64,000 bases of DNA from Taxillus chinensis (GCA_023512835.1 CM042090.1:8105343-8169342); one strand, 5' to 3'; shown: positions 35,271 to 48,290, counted from the first letter of the stretch. Notes: generated by a model from the sequence alone, not told the origin. Program-made: numbers and translations.

Positions 35271-37278
35271 ATGGCCTCCAACATGGCACAATTGCAAATC
35301 CCGCAATTGAAGAAAGAGAATTATGAGAGATGGTGTGTCCAATTTAAGGCACTATTTGGGTCCCAGGATATTTGGGACATTGTTAATGATGGGTATGATG
35401 AACCCAGCCCAAGACAGAAGCACCTTACAATGCCGAGAAAGGCGACGCCAAGGAGCAAATGAAGAAAGATAAGAAGGCATTATACTTCTTATATCAATCA
35501 TTTGACGATGCAACATTCGAGAAGGTGGCAGATGCGCCAACAAGCAAAGTGATGTGGGACACTTTGAATAAAGTGTTCAATGGTGTTGATCGTGTGAAGA
35601 GAATTCGGCTTCAATCTCTAAGGGCTGAATTTGAAGCAGCCAAAATGAAGGAGGATGAGACCGTCTCTGACTACCATTCACGCTACTTGTAATCGTGAAT
35701 GAAATGAAGCGGAATGGCGAAAAACTCGAAGATGTTCGAGTGAATGAAAAAATTCTACGATCACTTTCGCCAAAATTTGAACACGTAGTAGCGGCGATCG
35801 AGGAATCGAAGGATTTGGAGCAAATCAAGACCGATGAACTCCTAGGCTCACTCAAAGTGCACGAGCACCGCATTTCCCAACATGCACAAACTAATGGTTC
35901 TTCATCTACAACACCGGAGCAAGCCTTGAGACGAAAATGCAAATTGGGAAATCACAAGGTGGCACCGAGGACATTGGAATTCACACGGTGGTCGTCGTGG
36001 TCGATGGAATCCACAAGGAGGTCGTGGACAAAGCGGCCCGAGGACAATGGAACCAAAATCAAGGTGATGGTTCCAATTTCCGAGGGCGACGAGGTGGTAG
36101 CCTCAAAATTTTTCAAATCAACGACGGTCCAATGTTCAATGTTATAATTGTCGAAGATTGGACATATTGCTGCCGAGTGTTATTCACGAAGGACAATCGA
36201 GCAAATTTCGGATCAAGAGATATGGAATATGATGATCCATCTGCTTTATTGGCACATACCGAATCATGTGGCCAATATGACACATGGTATCTAGATCAGC
36301 GCAAGCAACCACATGTGTGGTAAGAAGGAGCCGTTTTGTTGATCTACAGAAGACATTAATGGAAGCGTGAGCCTTGGAGATAGTTCCAAGCCTCGAGTTA
36401 AAGGTAGAGGAAGAATCCGAATCTTCCAAAAATGGCGAGGAGGCTTTCATCGGTGATGTATATTATGTTCCCAACATGAAAAGCAATGTCCTAAGTATTG
36501 GACAATTCGCAAAAGGGCAAGAGTCTACATGGAGAATAATGCTCTCATACCGAGAGATAAAAATAACAAGTTAATTGCACGAGTGCAGATGACGTCAAAT
36601 CGGATGTTTCCTTTGACGTTAAATACAAAGATGGCGAAGTGTCTCATAGGGCACATCAAAGATGAGTCGTGGAGATGGCATTTCAGATTTGGCCATCTTA
36701 ATTTTCAAAGTCTCTAAGAAATTATCATCTAGGAGGATGGTTCGTGGTCTTCCACAAATCAATACGAAGACCGGGAATGTGAGAGCCATGTACTGGGAAG
36801 CAATCCCGCTTACCTTTCCCAAGTGGCGAGTCCCGGGAGGGCTAGAGCACCATTACAGTAGGTGCATACAGATATTTGTGGACCTTTAGATCCAATCAGC
36901 AATGGAGGTAACAAATATTTTATTACCTTTACCGATGATTTTAGCAGAAGACATGGGTCTATTTTTTCAAGGAGAAAGTCACGCTTTGACGATATTCAAA
37001 AATTTCAAAAGCCAAGTTGAGGTAGAAAGTCAACACAACCTCATGATGATACGATCGGACAGAGGGGTGAATACACTTCAAAGGCATTTCAAGATTTCTC
37101 GCAAGGCAAATGGTGTTCGACATCAATTGACCACCGCCTACACCCCACAAATGCAACGGAGTCAGGAGAGGAAGAACCGCACTATCATGGACATGGCGAG
37201 GTCCATGTTGAAGGAACGAGGTTTGCCACGCCATTTTTGGGCAGATGCGGTTCATACTTCAGTTTATTTGTTGAACAG
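35271..37278 (+). pseudogene. Copia gag and integrase relic (5' part)
   Basis: The ATG at 35271 opens LQIPQLKKENYERWCVQFKALF. Shifted frames 35459-35692 and 35695-36147 continue the UBN2-type gag (KKALYFLYQSFDDATFEKVAD, VKRIRLQSLRAEFEAAKMKE). Past 36147 a pre-integrase WRWHFRFGHLN block (36670-36700) is seen, then integrase core pieces (FTDDFS; RSDRG near 37050; ERGLPRHFWADAVHTSVYLLNR to 37278). At least five frame breaks. Confidence 0.85.
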
Positions 37279-37281
37279 GTA

Positions 37282-38692
37282 TGATGAACCCATTTTATAT
37301 GCATTTTTGGTATGTGTTCATCCCTTATTTTAATGGATTTTAGAGTATTTTATTGTATTTGAGTTATGTTTTATTTGATTAATGTGTTTTTAGTATTTTT
37401 GCCGTGTTTTGGTGTGTTTTGTGTATTTTGGTGTGTTTTGTAGGTACTTGGAGCAATTTGGCCCAAACGGAGTGAAAAAAGGGCAAAATTGGCATCGATA
37501 ATGTTGGACAACTAAAAAGTTTTTACACAAAGCCATGGCCGCGTGATGCCCAGACCATGGCGTCTTTTTATTGTTCACGACGAAGTTCTCGCCGTGGCCG
37601 CAAAATTAATGGCCGCCGACCTTCACAAATATCCAACTGATCACGCCATGGCCACGGTTTTGGTGGCCATGGCCTCGTGTCATTTACATTTCTCCTTTTT
37701 CTTTTTATTTTATATATTTTTCTTAATTATTTTAATGCAATAATTGGGGGACTATATAAGGGCCATGTTTATGTTAGAGTTAGGGATTCTCGAACTATTG
37801 GGGAGCCGTCCTTGGCGGCTCAAGAACCATAACTTTGATTTTAGATTTCTCTTTTGATTTTGGAGAATTTTATGTGATTTTGGATAAAGAACACATTGGT
37901 TTTGGGTGAGGATCGTTTGTATGCCTTCGTGAGGTTGGTTCGCCTTCTTTTCTCCCTTTATAATCCCAATTTCATGATTTTATATATAGATATGTTTATT
38001 CAAATTCTCATGGGATAATCCGTTCTTCCTAGGGATTGGGGGTACCTAATCCCAATTTCTTGATTGTATGTGTTTTTATTTAATTATTTCTTATCTTTTT
38101 CATAAACAATTTCATTTTATTAATTGAATCCGTGTTTGGGCGTCGCAAACCTATTACATGTCTTGGATAATGGGGGAAGGACCGAAAGGTGAACCTTGAT
38201 TATCGGAACTATAGAATGAGACCTAGGACTTGCGTGTCACGAGAGTAGTCCGTGATCCTAGGAGGAATCATGGTTGATCACCTATTAATGGGCTTGATCC
38301 TATTTCAGCGGGTCACGAGAGTAGCCGTCTGGGGTTAGGCACGCCGTTATTTGCGCTAAAGCGGTCAAGCGCTACATTAGGATCAACCACCTTCACATGT
38401 TAAAGAATTAATAGGAATAATTAATTAAGCCATACAATTAAGGATTGGAAATTGTGGTGAACCTCAGCCCCTAGACCTTTATTCCCTTATTTTCCCTTTT
38501 CTCTAGGATTGTTTTATTTTATTTATTTTTATTTAATTTCTCTACCATTATTTGCTTGGACAATAGGAGCGCAATTAAGTTATAGATTTCCAACCGTGTC
38601 TCTGTGGGATCGAACCGACTTACCCTTCTACAGGTTAGTTAGGTTTATAAATATTATTTTGAGAGCGTTAGTGCGACAAAAACGTCTTATCA
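37282..38692. mobile_element. Solo LTR (1411 bp) inside copia integrase
   Basis: Begins TGATGAACCC and ends CTTATCA, with inverted TGAT/ATCA termini. The target duplication is AGGTA on the left (37277-37281) and AGGTG on the right (38693-38697), one transition apart. A TATATAA box lies at 37753-37759. The ending (GGGATCGAACCGACTTACCC...) resembles Ty3/gypsy Tat/Athila LTRs. No internal domain remains, so it is a recombination-derived solo LTR, older than the one at 23586. Confidence 0.9.
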
Positions 38693-38697
38693 AGGTG

Positions 38698-40720
38698 TCC
38701 GACGAGCAGTATTCAGGATGTGACCCCACATGAAGCATGGAGTGGTTGGAAGCCAAGCGTGTCACATCTGCGCATATTTGGTTGTGTTGCATATGCACAC
38801 ATTCCAGATACACGAAGAAAAAAGCTAGACGATCATGGTGAGAAAGGAGTTTTCGTCGGCTATAATGAGGAGTCAAAGGCGCATAAGTCAGACAATCCAC
38901 TAACCAAAAAATTAGTGGTTAGTAGGGATGTCATCTTCCGAGAGGAAGAATCATGGAATTTTACCGATGATGATGCAGAAAAACTATTGTGATTGCAAAT
39001 GATCCGGATGAACTGACGCAGGTGTTGCACCGGATGCTACTTCAACACCTCCGTATTCTCACCCACAATTGTCAAGTCAAACAAGTGGCACATCTAGCTC
39101 ATCAAGGGATGAGACTAGAAGATTCATGCCACTCCAATCAAGATGAGGAGCTTGGATGATATATATGAAGAAACAGAGGACGTTAATTTATTTTGTCTTT
39201 ATGCAGATCATGAGCCTTTGAATTTTAATGATGCCGGTCAGAAGATTGTTGGCGAACAACGATGGAGGAAGAAATTCATTCTATTAAAAAGAATGACACG
39301 TGGAAATTATCTACACTTCCACCCCGAAAAGAAAGCGATTGGAGTCAAGTGGGTGTACAAAATTAAAAGAAATGTGCGATGGAGGCATAGAACGCTACAA
39401 GGCAAGACTTGTAGCCAAAGGCTACAAATGCAAATAGGGGTGGACTATGATGAAGTGTTTGCACCAGTTGCTCGAATGGATACGGTAAGAATGTTGATTT
39501 CTTTAGCAGCCCATCATAATTGGAAAATTTACCAATTGGATGTTAAATCTGCATTTTTAAATGGAGTTTTGAAGAAGAAGTTTATATTGAATGTACCAAG
39601 GTTTCGTGGTGGAAGGAGCGAAGATCAAGTGCTCCTATTAAAGAAGGCTTTGTACGGCCTGAAACAAGCTCCTCGGGTTTGGAATACACGGATCGATGAG
39701 TATTTGCAGAGAAATGGGTTTATCAAATGCCCATATGAGCATTCGGTCTATGTGAAGGCCGAAAATGGAGACTATTTGATTTTATGTATATATGTGGATG
39801 ATTTGTTATTTACAGAAGCAAGAGAGATTGTTTGCAGCCTTCAAGCAATCCATGTTCAAGGAATTTGAAATGACGGACAATGGACCGATGTCATATTTTC
39901 TCAGGCATCGAGGTCAAGCAAGGAGGAGAAGGGATTTTTATTTCCCAAAAGAAATACATGCAGGAAATTTTGAAGAAATTCAAAATGGAAAATTGCAAGG
40001 CGATGAATACTCCTATGGTGACAGGATTAAAATTATCCACAAAGGGTGAAGGAAGGTATGTTGATTCCACATTATATAAAAGCCTTGTAGGGAGTTTACG
40101 ATACTTGACAATAACAAGACCCGATATACTCTATGGCGTGGGTCTTGTGAGTCGGTACATGGAGACACCCAATGAATCACACGGCAAGCAAAGAAAAAGA
40201 ATCTTGAGATACATCAAAGGTACTCTTGATTTCGGGGTTATGTTATAAATATGGTGATAATACACAACCGCTGGGTATTCAGATAGTGATTGGGGTGGTG
40301 ATCAAGATGAAAGGAAAAGTACAACAGTTATGTTTTCTATTTGGGATCGACCGCATTTACATGGATGTCAAAGAAGCAATCTATTATAGCGTTGTCCTCC
40401 TTGTGAAGCCGAGTATGTTGCCATTGCTTCACCTGTATGTGAAGCTAACTGTTAAGAAATCGATGGACTCATTAGAACACCCTCAAGAACATTCTACTAT
40501 GATTTTTGTTGACAATAAAGCCGTAATCGCTTGTCAAAAAATCCAAGAGTATCATGGACGCAGAAGCATATTGACACCCGATATCATTTTCTCAGAGATC
40601 ATGTGAGATAAGACAATTGGATCGAGTATTGTAATACAAAGGAGCAAGTAGCAGATATCTTCACAAAGCCCTTACCGGTGGCTTCTTTTCTTAAGTTACG
40701 GAGATGCTTGGATCATGGAG
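38698..40720 (+). pseudogene. Copia integrase end, reverse transcriptase and RNase H relic
   Basis: After the solo LTR the integrase frame resumes (TPHEAWSGWKPSVSHLRIFGCVAYAH, 38720-38992). RT occupies 39143-39868 with WVYKIKRN, VDYDEVFAPVARMDTVR, LDVKSAFLNG, YGLKQAPRVW and the catalytic YVDDLLFT. Frame 39880-40248 gives SLRYLTITRPDI, and RNase H traces (DNKAVIACQ, IFTKPLP) run to about 40680. Several frameshifts. Confidence 0.87.
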
Positions 40721-40737
40721 TTTTTAATTTGTGGGGG

Positions 40738-41089
40738 TGTATTGAAATTACAAATTAAAATCTATTTATCGAAGCACCGATGACAGCCGCTACAACATTA
40801 TGGTGGCCGTTACACATTCATGGTGGCCGTTACACATTCATGACGGCAGCTACACATTTATGGTTGCCGTTACACATTCATGACGCACCATTACACATTT
40901 ATGGTGGCGGTTACATATTAATAATGTCGGTTACACCATTATTGTGGCGCTACATGTTTTATATTTATGGTGTGTTTTAGTATAGCGGTTACAAATTGTA
41001 ATATATATATCCTATGGTTGTAAGTGTAAAAGATAAGTTGAATAAACATATCATTTTTGTGTGTGCTTCCAATTATTTCAATTCCAACA
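40738..41089 (+). repeat. Copia 3' LTR with tandem U3 repeats
   Basis: 352 bp, from TGTATTGAAATTAC to CAATTCCAACA. Positions about 40780-40980 hold roughly nine imperfect copies of a 20-21 bp unit (GGTGGCCGTTACACATTCAT type). A TATATATATCC box lies near 41003-41012. Confidence 0.85.
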
Positions 41090-41690
41090 ACCCGGACCCC
41101 ACTCATTTCGTAGCTTTCGCAGCCGTTGGAATTAGACAATCAACTGCAAGAGGACAAGTCATCGGATGATCCCACGTCAGCATCCTTGCCGCCAATAGTG
41201 GACGTTCGCCTGGTCACGCGGTGGCCGCCGTCAATCGCGGCCAAGATAGCTCCAAATAGAGAACATTGAAGCGTCCAATTGAATCTTCCGTGTAGGTCAG
41301 AGCCAATAAATGGTGATTCTACGTAAAGTATTGTTTTGAATTTTTGAAAATTTATTTTAGCACTCTTTTATCCTACATTATTTTCTGATTTTGCACTTAT
41401 TATTTTATTATTTGATTCCACTCAATAATATGTTCCAATACAAAATTATAAACCAAATCAAATAAACATCCAAATTGGGATATATGTTATTAATTACAAT
41501 GATAGTATTTTCACTATTTTGATATACTCACCCACCCTAACTACAATGATATAATTTTGATATTTAGTAGTTATGCCAACATATATATACATATGTGTGT
41601 TAGATGTTGACTCAAGCACATAAATCAATTTTAAAGAGAGAAAAATTAATAATAATTTTTTATTAGTGATACAGTGTCGGATAGAATGTT
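41090..41690. repeat. Duplicated flank, right copy (~600 bp)
   Basis: Second copy of 34632-35236. It continues into unique DNA (TTCGATGTGACATTCG), which marks the original genomic sequence to the right of the insertion. Confidence 0.88.
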
Positions 41691-41691
41691 T

Positions 41692-44213
41692 CGATGTGAC
41701 ATTCGAATTTATGTGGTTGTGATGTGAAAATGTTACATGAATGTTATGTCAATGATGGAAATTCAGTCAAGTATTGTTATTTTTTGGTGTTATTTCATGC
41801 TTAGTATGAAACATAAAAGAGGAAAAAACAATGAAACAAGGAGATGAGAAGAGATTCAAGTCCAAGCTTGACGACATTTGGTTGCACAATGAGAAGATTA
41901 CACTTAATAACTGTCTTATCGAGCAAATGAGGGTTATCAAGCTTACTACTCAAGAAAACTTTTAATGCGCACCTCAAGGAGAGCTTGAACGAGCTCTCAA
42001 GAATAATAGAAGATATTTTCATTCAAGCATTTCTTGTATCATTTCACGCCATGGGACTACTTGACAATTGCCCAAACTCGACTGATTTGTTGTCGAGTCA
42101 ATTATCGAGCATATAAGAGAAAAAAAAGTCTATCAAGTAGGCGGGAAGAGATCCAAGTCCATGTTATACCAAGCATAATATTTGTTTACATCCACCCACC
42201 TACATAAGTCAATAACTTGTTTATATTACCCATACACATCATCAATAACTTATATTTATTTACAAATAAATAAGAAAAAGTCAAAATTAGTCCAATACAA
42301 GGGTATGAAATTGAAATTAACCCACAGCAAAAGTAAACCTTAAAAATACAGTTTAGGATGATATTTTTAAAAAATATATAACAAAATGAGTATTCGTGCT
42401 ACCTCTAAACAACAAAAACTCACAAATTTTTTAAATGTAGGAAATATTACACCCTTTCTAATTTTCTTATAAGAAAAAAAACTTTCCGTTAGATTTTAAA
42501 TTCAACATATATTAAAATATCTAAATTTGTTGAGTACTATTCTGAAATGGTAAAGTTAAAGAATAGAATATTATGGCCTTTCAAAATTTCATTTATTTTC
42601 AATTTTTTAATGTGATTAAATGAGTTACATGTGAACAAGAGGGCCATGACCTCTCCTTCAGTCCAATTATTTTCTTTTAAAAAATATTTTTTTCAAAAGT
42701 AACACTTGGATATTTTCCTCTGTTAGTATATATGTTCAATTATTAATCATTTTAGTAATGTAAAAACACATTAATTTTTATTTTCTTTTAAAAATATATT
42801 ATAATAAATTAAAAATAATTATTTTATATGATCAAATATTTTACATCTTTTTATAGTTGTATTTTAAATTTTATTAAGAGATATATTACGTGTAAGATGA
42901 TATGAACACACGCGGTTATTCTAATCATTAATCTGTTATTTAAAAAGCATATATCTGTGTGTGCACTGCACATATAGGCTTTCATTAAAAATTTATCTTT
43001 TGTAAATATAATATGAATACTAATTTAAATTTTATGAAAAAAAATTATATGATATAATAATGACCCATCATAATTTAAAATCCAGGCTATGTAATTATGA
43101 TTAAGTTTTTTGAAAGATTTTTCAGAGATAACTTTAAATTGTATTTACACCTTGTGTAAATAATTTGTGCATATGAACATTTTCAACTCTTGAATTAGAA
43201 TTAATGAACATTTTCATCGGTTGGATTAGAATGATTTTTTTAAAAATATTTACCCTACAGTAATGAGGTGCCTATGAATTACCAATGCATCCTAATTAAT
43301 TTAGTTAATTATACGTAGCATTATCCATTTCTAAAACACTTCCCGTGCAGGAGTAATCAAGTGTAAATCTATCACAACAGAAACAATGTTTATAAATTTT
43401 TACCCACATGACTCCAATCGTACACCAAATGTTAATTAAACGTAACCTGGATTATACGTATAGTTATATTTAGATTTCGTCTGAATCAGTTGTTTTAATT
43501 ATTTGTAATTTTAGTAATTTTTCTTCAATTGCTTATAAGGTATTTAATAACAAAATTTTAAAAATTAATTTATTATTAAAATGGAATCAATTTTCAAAAC
43601 AATATGAAAGTTCGATGATTAAGTTGGAAAAATAATAATAAATTTCAAGCTTTATGATTTATTTATTTTAATCATTGGCTTTCTTCTGCTCCTTCATGTG
43701 ATGATAGCCATGACAGTATAGCTCACTGCACCCTTATGATGTCTATTATGCAACTTTGTAGATTTGGTGTCAAGGAATACCACAATCAACTTATTTGTCA
43801 AAAGGTATTCAAGAAATTTTTGATATATATTTTTTTTCTCTATTTAATTTAACCTTCATCCCCTATATCTTATGATCAAAAGGCAAATTACTCACTCTCA
43901 ATAATAATTAATTAATGTTTTTTTAACAATAGATATAGATATAATTGGAGTAGATTTAATCGTTCCCACTGTAGTATATTTTTTTTCTGCACTCATTTTT
44001 TTGTATAAAAGTCTTAAATCCATGAGCGTTTGTCATGACAATTCATTCCGCGTCTTGATCATCTCATCTTACTTCACGATCTACTCTAAAAAATTTGATG
44101 TTGGCTCAACTTCCAACTTTTAATTTTGTAAAAATAAATAATTTTGGATGAAAAGAAAATCAGTTCTTTTTGGGCAGTGTATTTTTCCACGTATACATAA
44201 TTATTTCAACTAG

Positions 44214-44264
<51 letters not shown>

Positions 44265-44485
44265 GGACTATTCCAAAAATAATTTTCCCTCCCTTGTAAC
44301 GGCACACTTCTTGTTCTTGTCAATGTTTTAATCAAGATAAGATGGTAACCATTTTTTTTGAAAGACTAGTAACTGAGAACTAATTAAAAAGTTGAATAAT
44401 AATAATAACCATTTGGGATATTAGAAAAGTAATATTTTTCAAAAATATAAAAGCCAAGAAAATCAAATTCTTTGCAGAGAAGAAT
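41692..44485. other. Long AT-rich intergenic stretch
   Basis: 2.8 kb without a supported gene. A few short frames near 41820-42060 lack known motifs. A (TA)n microsatellite lies at 44216-44258. The last ~100 bases are the FAF-like gene's 5' region. Confidence 0.5.
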
Positions 44486-45151
44486 ATGCGCTCCTTCTTC
44501 CATAAGACCATCCCATCCCTTCTCCGTCTCTCCAACGCCGACGTCGACCAACCACCACAGCCACCGCCTCGCCATCGACGGAGTTTCCCCCACCAGTCCT
44601 CCGACGTCGCTGGCCTCAGACTCATTGGCTCCTCCGTCGACATTCATCACTCGCCGAATGTTCTGGAGGCCGTCACAGTCAAATATTCCGGCAACTCCGA
44701 AACCCCGTCGGACGGCGGCGGCGGCGGCGGATCAGGTCGGACCTGCGAACTGGCATTGTGTACGGAGAGCCTGGGACTCGAGAGTTCGAGCGACCGGACT
44801 CGAATCGACGAAACGGATGAAGGGGCAGAGTCGCCTGCTGCAGCGGACACCACCGGGGACGAAGCAGCGCGGCCGAGGAGGAGGGAGGCCGGACCCGCCG
44901 GCGGATCCGGGGGAGCGGTTTCCAAGAGTTTCCCGCCAATTTTGTCGACGCTGAGGAGGAGCGGACGGCCGAGATTCGATCTGAGGTCGGTGAGGAGGGA
45001 CGGACGGCTGGAAATCATCAGGGTCCGGAACGATCGGCCGGAGATCATAAGGTCGAGGAGGTCAGACGGCTGCCTGGTGATGCACTTGGACGAAGACGGC
45101 CCCCAACAAGGAGACCACTGCCACGATCATGACGATCAAGATGATCTTTAA
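44486..45151 (+). CDS. FANTASTIC FOUR-like protein
   Basis: Intronless 221-residue frame. The diagnostic FAF block is at about 149-205: FPPILSTLRRSGRPRFDL, then RRDGRLEIIRVRNDRPEII, then RRSDGCLVMHL. An upstream LCTESLGLES motif (91-100) is also typical. The N terminus is Pro/Ser/Gly-rich and the tail Asp/His-rich, as is common. Members of this plant-only family influence shoot meristem size, acting with the WUSCHEL-CLAVATA circuit (family knowledge, not seen here). The chosen ATG is the first in frame, close to a GCAGAGAAGAAT leader. Local GC is much higher than the flanks. No other gene is within 1 kb. Confidence 0.88.
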   Translation: MRSFFHKTIPSLLRLSNADVDQPPQPPPRHRRSFPHQSSDVAGLRLIGSSVDIHHSPNVLEAVTVKYSGNSETPSDGGGGGGSGRTCELALCTESLGLESSSDRTRIDETDEGAESPAAADTTGDEAARPRRREAGPAGGSGGAVSKSFPPILSTLRRSGRPRFDLRSVRRDGRLEIIRVRNDRPEIIRSRRSDGCLVMHLDEDGPQQGDHCHDHDDQDDL

Positions 45152-46440
45152 GCTCTTTTCTTGGAGCTTTTTATTTTTATTTTTTCTATTGTTTGAGTGT
45201 TTGTGTATATATGTGTGTGTATGTTCGCGTGCGTGTGTGTGTGTGTGTTTGAATATTTGAGTTTGAAATTTGAGTTTGCTTGCTGGTTGTAAATATGGGA
45301 ACATTTTTGATGTACTTGATCTTGTATGGAAAATAGAGACTGTACATAAGGAAATATGGACCGAAAAGTACTTCTGCCTCCCTTCATTTACTTTTATTAT
45401 TATCCTTTCTTATTCTTATTTATACTTCCAAAAATTGACAACTAATCCATATAAATAAATAATCATAAAGTAATTTTTTATGGTAAAGAATCTCAGCCAA
45501 TTTCATTTGGATTAATAGCTATGTGTTACGATCTCACTCATAAGTAATTAATATAAAAAAATTAAAATGTTATCTAGGATTTACATGTTGACACATCAAC
45601 ATCCAAATAATTTCAAGACAATTTTTTCAAAAGGATTTGTAGGGGTATGCATCCCAAAAATTGCACAATTAAATATCAAATTTATTTTATTCAGCAAAAA
45701 ATCAACAAAATGATTATTTTATAATAATCAAATTTGAAATAGTTAAACTCCTCCTATAAATATTTAAAAGCATTAGTGTAAAAGAAATTCAAATCTAACG
45801 TCATAAAAAACTATCAAGTTGAGATTTTTTCAATAACTATTAGGAGTTCAAAAGTTAAACTATTGCAGTTTTAAATTCAAAAATTAAATTATTTTCTATA
45901 TAAAATTCATGGGTTTAATTGAGGGTTATGAGTTATTTATTTTTATAATCATGCCACAATTATGAAACATAAATTATTTTTTTCCATTAAAAGATGTGAA
46001 ACGAGATTTCAGATATTATTTTTGAAAATAGAATTGCTTTTTAAAATAGTGTACCCAATAAACTTAAAACTATTTATGAGTTGTGGAATTCATATGGACT
46101 TACAAATTTTTAAAACATTCATGTTTTTAAAAATAATCATGTGTAGCCAAACAAGGCCAAAATATTCCACCGGTGCAAGCAGAAAGAATTAGTTTGCATG
46201 TATATATCCACGAAAATAAATGTCTAATCACAGGAGTGTGGATCCTCAATGGTGAAAGGTTTTGTGGTCTTCCTACGATACGACACCATTTTGTTTAATT
46301 GTCCTCTTTCTCCTTTGCTTTGTATTCTGCTCCATTTTTTAGAAACTTTACAACCTATTCCACTAAATATGACCATCAATGATTTGTTTTAGTTTAATGC
46401 AATTTAACATAAACTTTAATATCATGCTTACATCTATCTT
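45152..46440. other. Intergenic, 3' of the FAF-like gene
   Basis: A (GT)n-type microsatellite at 45205-45248 in the 3' region, then AT-rich DNA with no supported gene. Confidence 0.45.
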
Positions 46441-46464
46441 TCACATGTTTAGACCTTGTTTTTT

Positions 46465-47395
46465 TATTTACCTCTCGAGGATATATTGCTTTGGAAGCTT
46501 TTTTATTTTCATTATTTCTTTAAGTATCTTCAAATAATGACTACACAATATGTCTTTCGTTTCAAATTTTCTACAATTACAAGCAAATAAAGCATTCTTG
46601 TCCATTATCACCTTCCTTGTCCTTATGCCATCATCATTAATAGTTATACACACAATCAATAGTATCACTAACTCACCATTATATAATGTCTTTAATCGTT
46701 GCTTTAATGGAGTTCGCAAGCTCATTTTTAAAATTCTTCAAATATGGAGTGCACCTACTTGTTTTAACATATTCACATCTTATTTTATCGGCTCCTTGTC
46801 AATTTTTAACATTAAGTATATTCAACTTCTAACTCTTTGTATCGCTTATCACAAAGGATCTTATAAAAATGAATGAAAAATTGCATTAAATTGTAATTAA
46901 ACCAAATGCAATTCTTTGAGAAAGCATTAAAGGACTCAATATGTTGGTGGTACCTGTTCCCAAAACCAAAGATAATCTAACATAGGGCCAACCTCAATTT
47001 TCCTTTATCACAAATATGTTTGCTTCAACAAATGATTATCATGCACTTCATACTTGTCAAAGCATTTCATCTCAAGTTGATTTTGAAAAAAATACCTTTG
47101 ATCCCGTTATCCTTGTAAATGTAATTGACATGTCATAAAGCATTTTGCATCAAATGCTAAGTGCAAAGATGGTGGCTTATGTCGGGCATAATAACTGATA
47201 TGGCATTTTCCATCACAGCATCCTGATCTGTAAAAATTATCTTTGGACTCTCGTTTGTCATGGCCACAAAAAATGCTCAAAGGAGTCGTATGAAAGAATC
47301 GATCGTCTCATTGCACATTAGTGTAGAGCACCAAAGATAATAGCTTTTTGATGAAGATTAAATCCAATGTAAAAAGTGATAGCATGTAAACCCAC
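46465..47395 (-). pseudogene. FAR1/FHY3-like (MULE-derived) transposase relic
   Basis: Minus-strand pieces in order: a catalytic-domain start resembling the family's FVG-NHH-S-LFGCAL block (47320-47390), FVAMTNESPKIIFTDQDAVMENAI (about 47195-47275), and a SWIM zinc finger CNCRKFETKDILCSHYLKIL followed by LPKQYILER (46468-46580). These are in different frames with stops between, so the gene is dead. Intact relatives are either Mutator-like transposases or the domesticated FAR1/FHY3 light-signalling factors; the remains do not distinguish the two. Confidence 0.75.
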
Positions 47396-48077
47396 TATGA
47401 TTTGATGGACTAGGAGAGCTACTTTATTAATAGTTTGGGCTAAAATTAGCTCACCAAACCGGGTCTACAAGCTCAAATCCATCCAACCCAACTAGCCTCT
47501 TACTGTCAGCCACCAGCAAGTTTTCTCGAATATTCGGACAGGTGGTTAGCTCACTATCCTAGTGCACAAGTTGGCCCGATAGATAGGCGTTTAGATCGCC
47601 ACGTGACACTACCGGAATAATCCATTGATTGTTGGAGGTGAGAAATGAACCCTTGGCCTTTCTTTAGATAGCACTCTGGCAATATATTTACCACCAATTG
47701 AGCTGCAAATCAGATTGGTCCTTTGGACTTTGGGTTAGACTAGACTATGTCTTTTTCTTTGTACTTGCTTTTTATTATCAATAAATACATGTTTGTTTTT
47801 TTAAATATAAAACGGCAAGGATTAATATTAAGATTTTTTCTGTTATTTTGGATGAATCAAACAATTATTTGTCAAATTCTTTGAAATGTTTCATGAGCTT
47901 TCTAACTTTTAAACCGATAGAAAATTATAATTCTACATTTGATTTTATGAAAACAATTATTTTCCATCAATCATAAAAGTAATTTTTATATTGTTCAAGG
48001 GACACCTTTTTGAACGACACCCAATTTAATGGAACTGGCCTTGGTGTGGAGTGGAGGACGACTTGGAGAAAAAGTTA
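47396..48077. other. Intergenic, unclassified
   Basis: Contains moderately GC-rich repeat-like sequence at 47440-47760, without ends or coding capacity that I recognise. Confidence 0.35.
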
Positions 48078-48290
48078 AGACATATTTGGTTGGCCTATTT
48101 TCTGTTTTTGTTTTTAAAATGTAATAGTTGTTTTCGGGTATAAAAAATTAAAAACTGAAAATAACAAAAAAGTATTTTCACTTTAGGAGACTTTAAAAAT
48201 GAAAATAATAATTTTATTGTTTTCAGTTTTTTATATTCGAAAATACCTATTACATTTTAAAAATGAAATAAAAAAATAAAATAACCATTA
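48078..48290. mobile_element. Foldback MITE relic
   Basis: Two inverted halves of about 70 bp: TATTTTCTGTTTTTG...TAATAG on the left and CTATTACATTTT...AAAATA on the right. It has the same start (CATATTTGGTTGG) and design as 28185-28375. Confidence 0.5.

Larger units (their letters stand above)
35237..41089 (+). mobile_element. One-ended Ty1/copia retrotransposon (3' LTR only)
   Basis: The left boundary is exactly the primer-binding site TGGTATCAGAGC (35237-35248). Gag, integrase, RT and RNase H remains follow, then a polypurine tract (GTGGGGG, 40731-40737) and a 352 bp 3' LTR (40738-41089, TGT...ACA). No 5' LTR exists. The element is flanked by a ~600 bp direct repeat instead of a 5 bp target duplication. 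A 1411 bp solo LTR interrupts the integrase region. Many frameshifts make it inactive. Confidence 0.88.

Noticed and set aside
40780..40980. CRISPR-like spaced repeats
   Set aside because: Units are contiguous and imperfect, without unique spacers, and lie inside an LTR of a plant retroelement.
34632..41690. The ~600 bp direct repeats as the true LTRs of the second copia element
   Set aside because: They do not begin TG or end CA, no polypurine tract precedes the right copy, and a proper 352 bp TGT...ACA LTR with a polypurine tract sits just inside.
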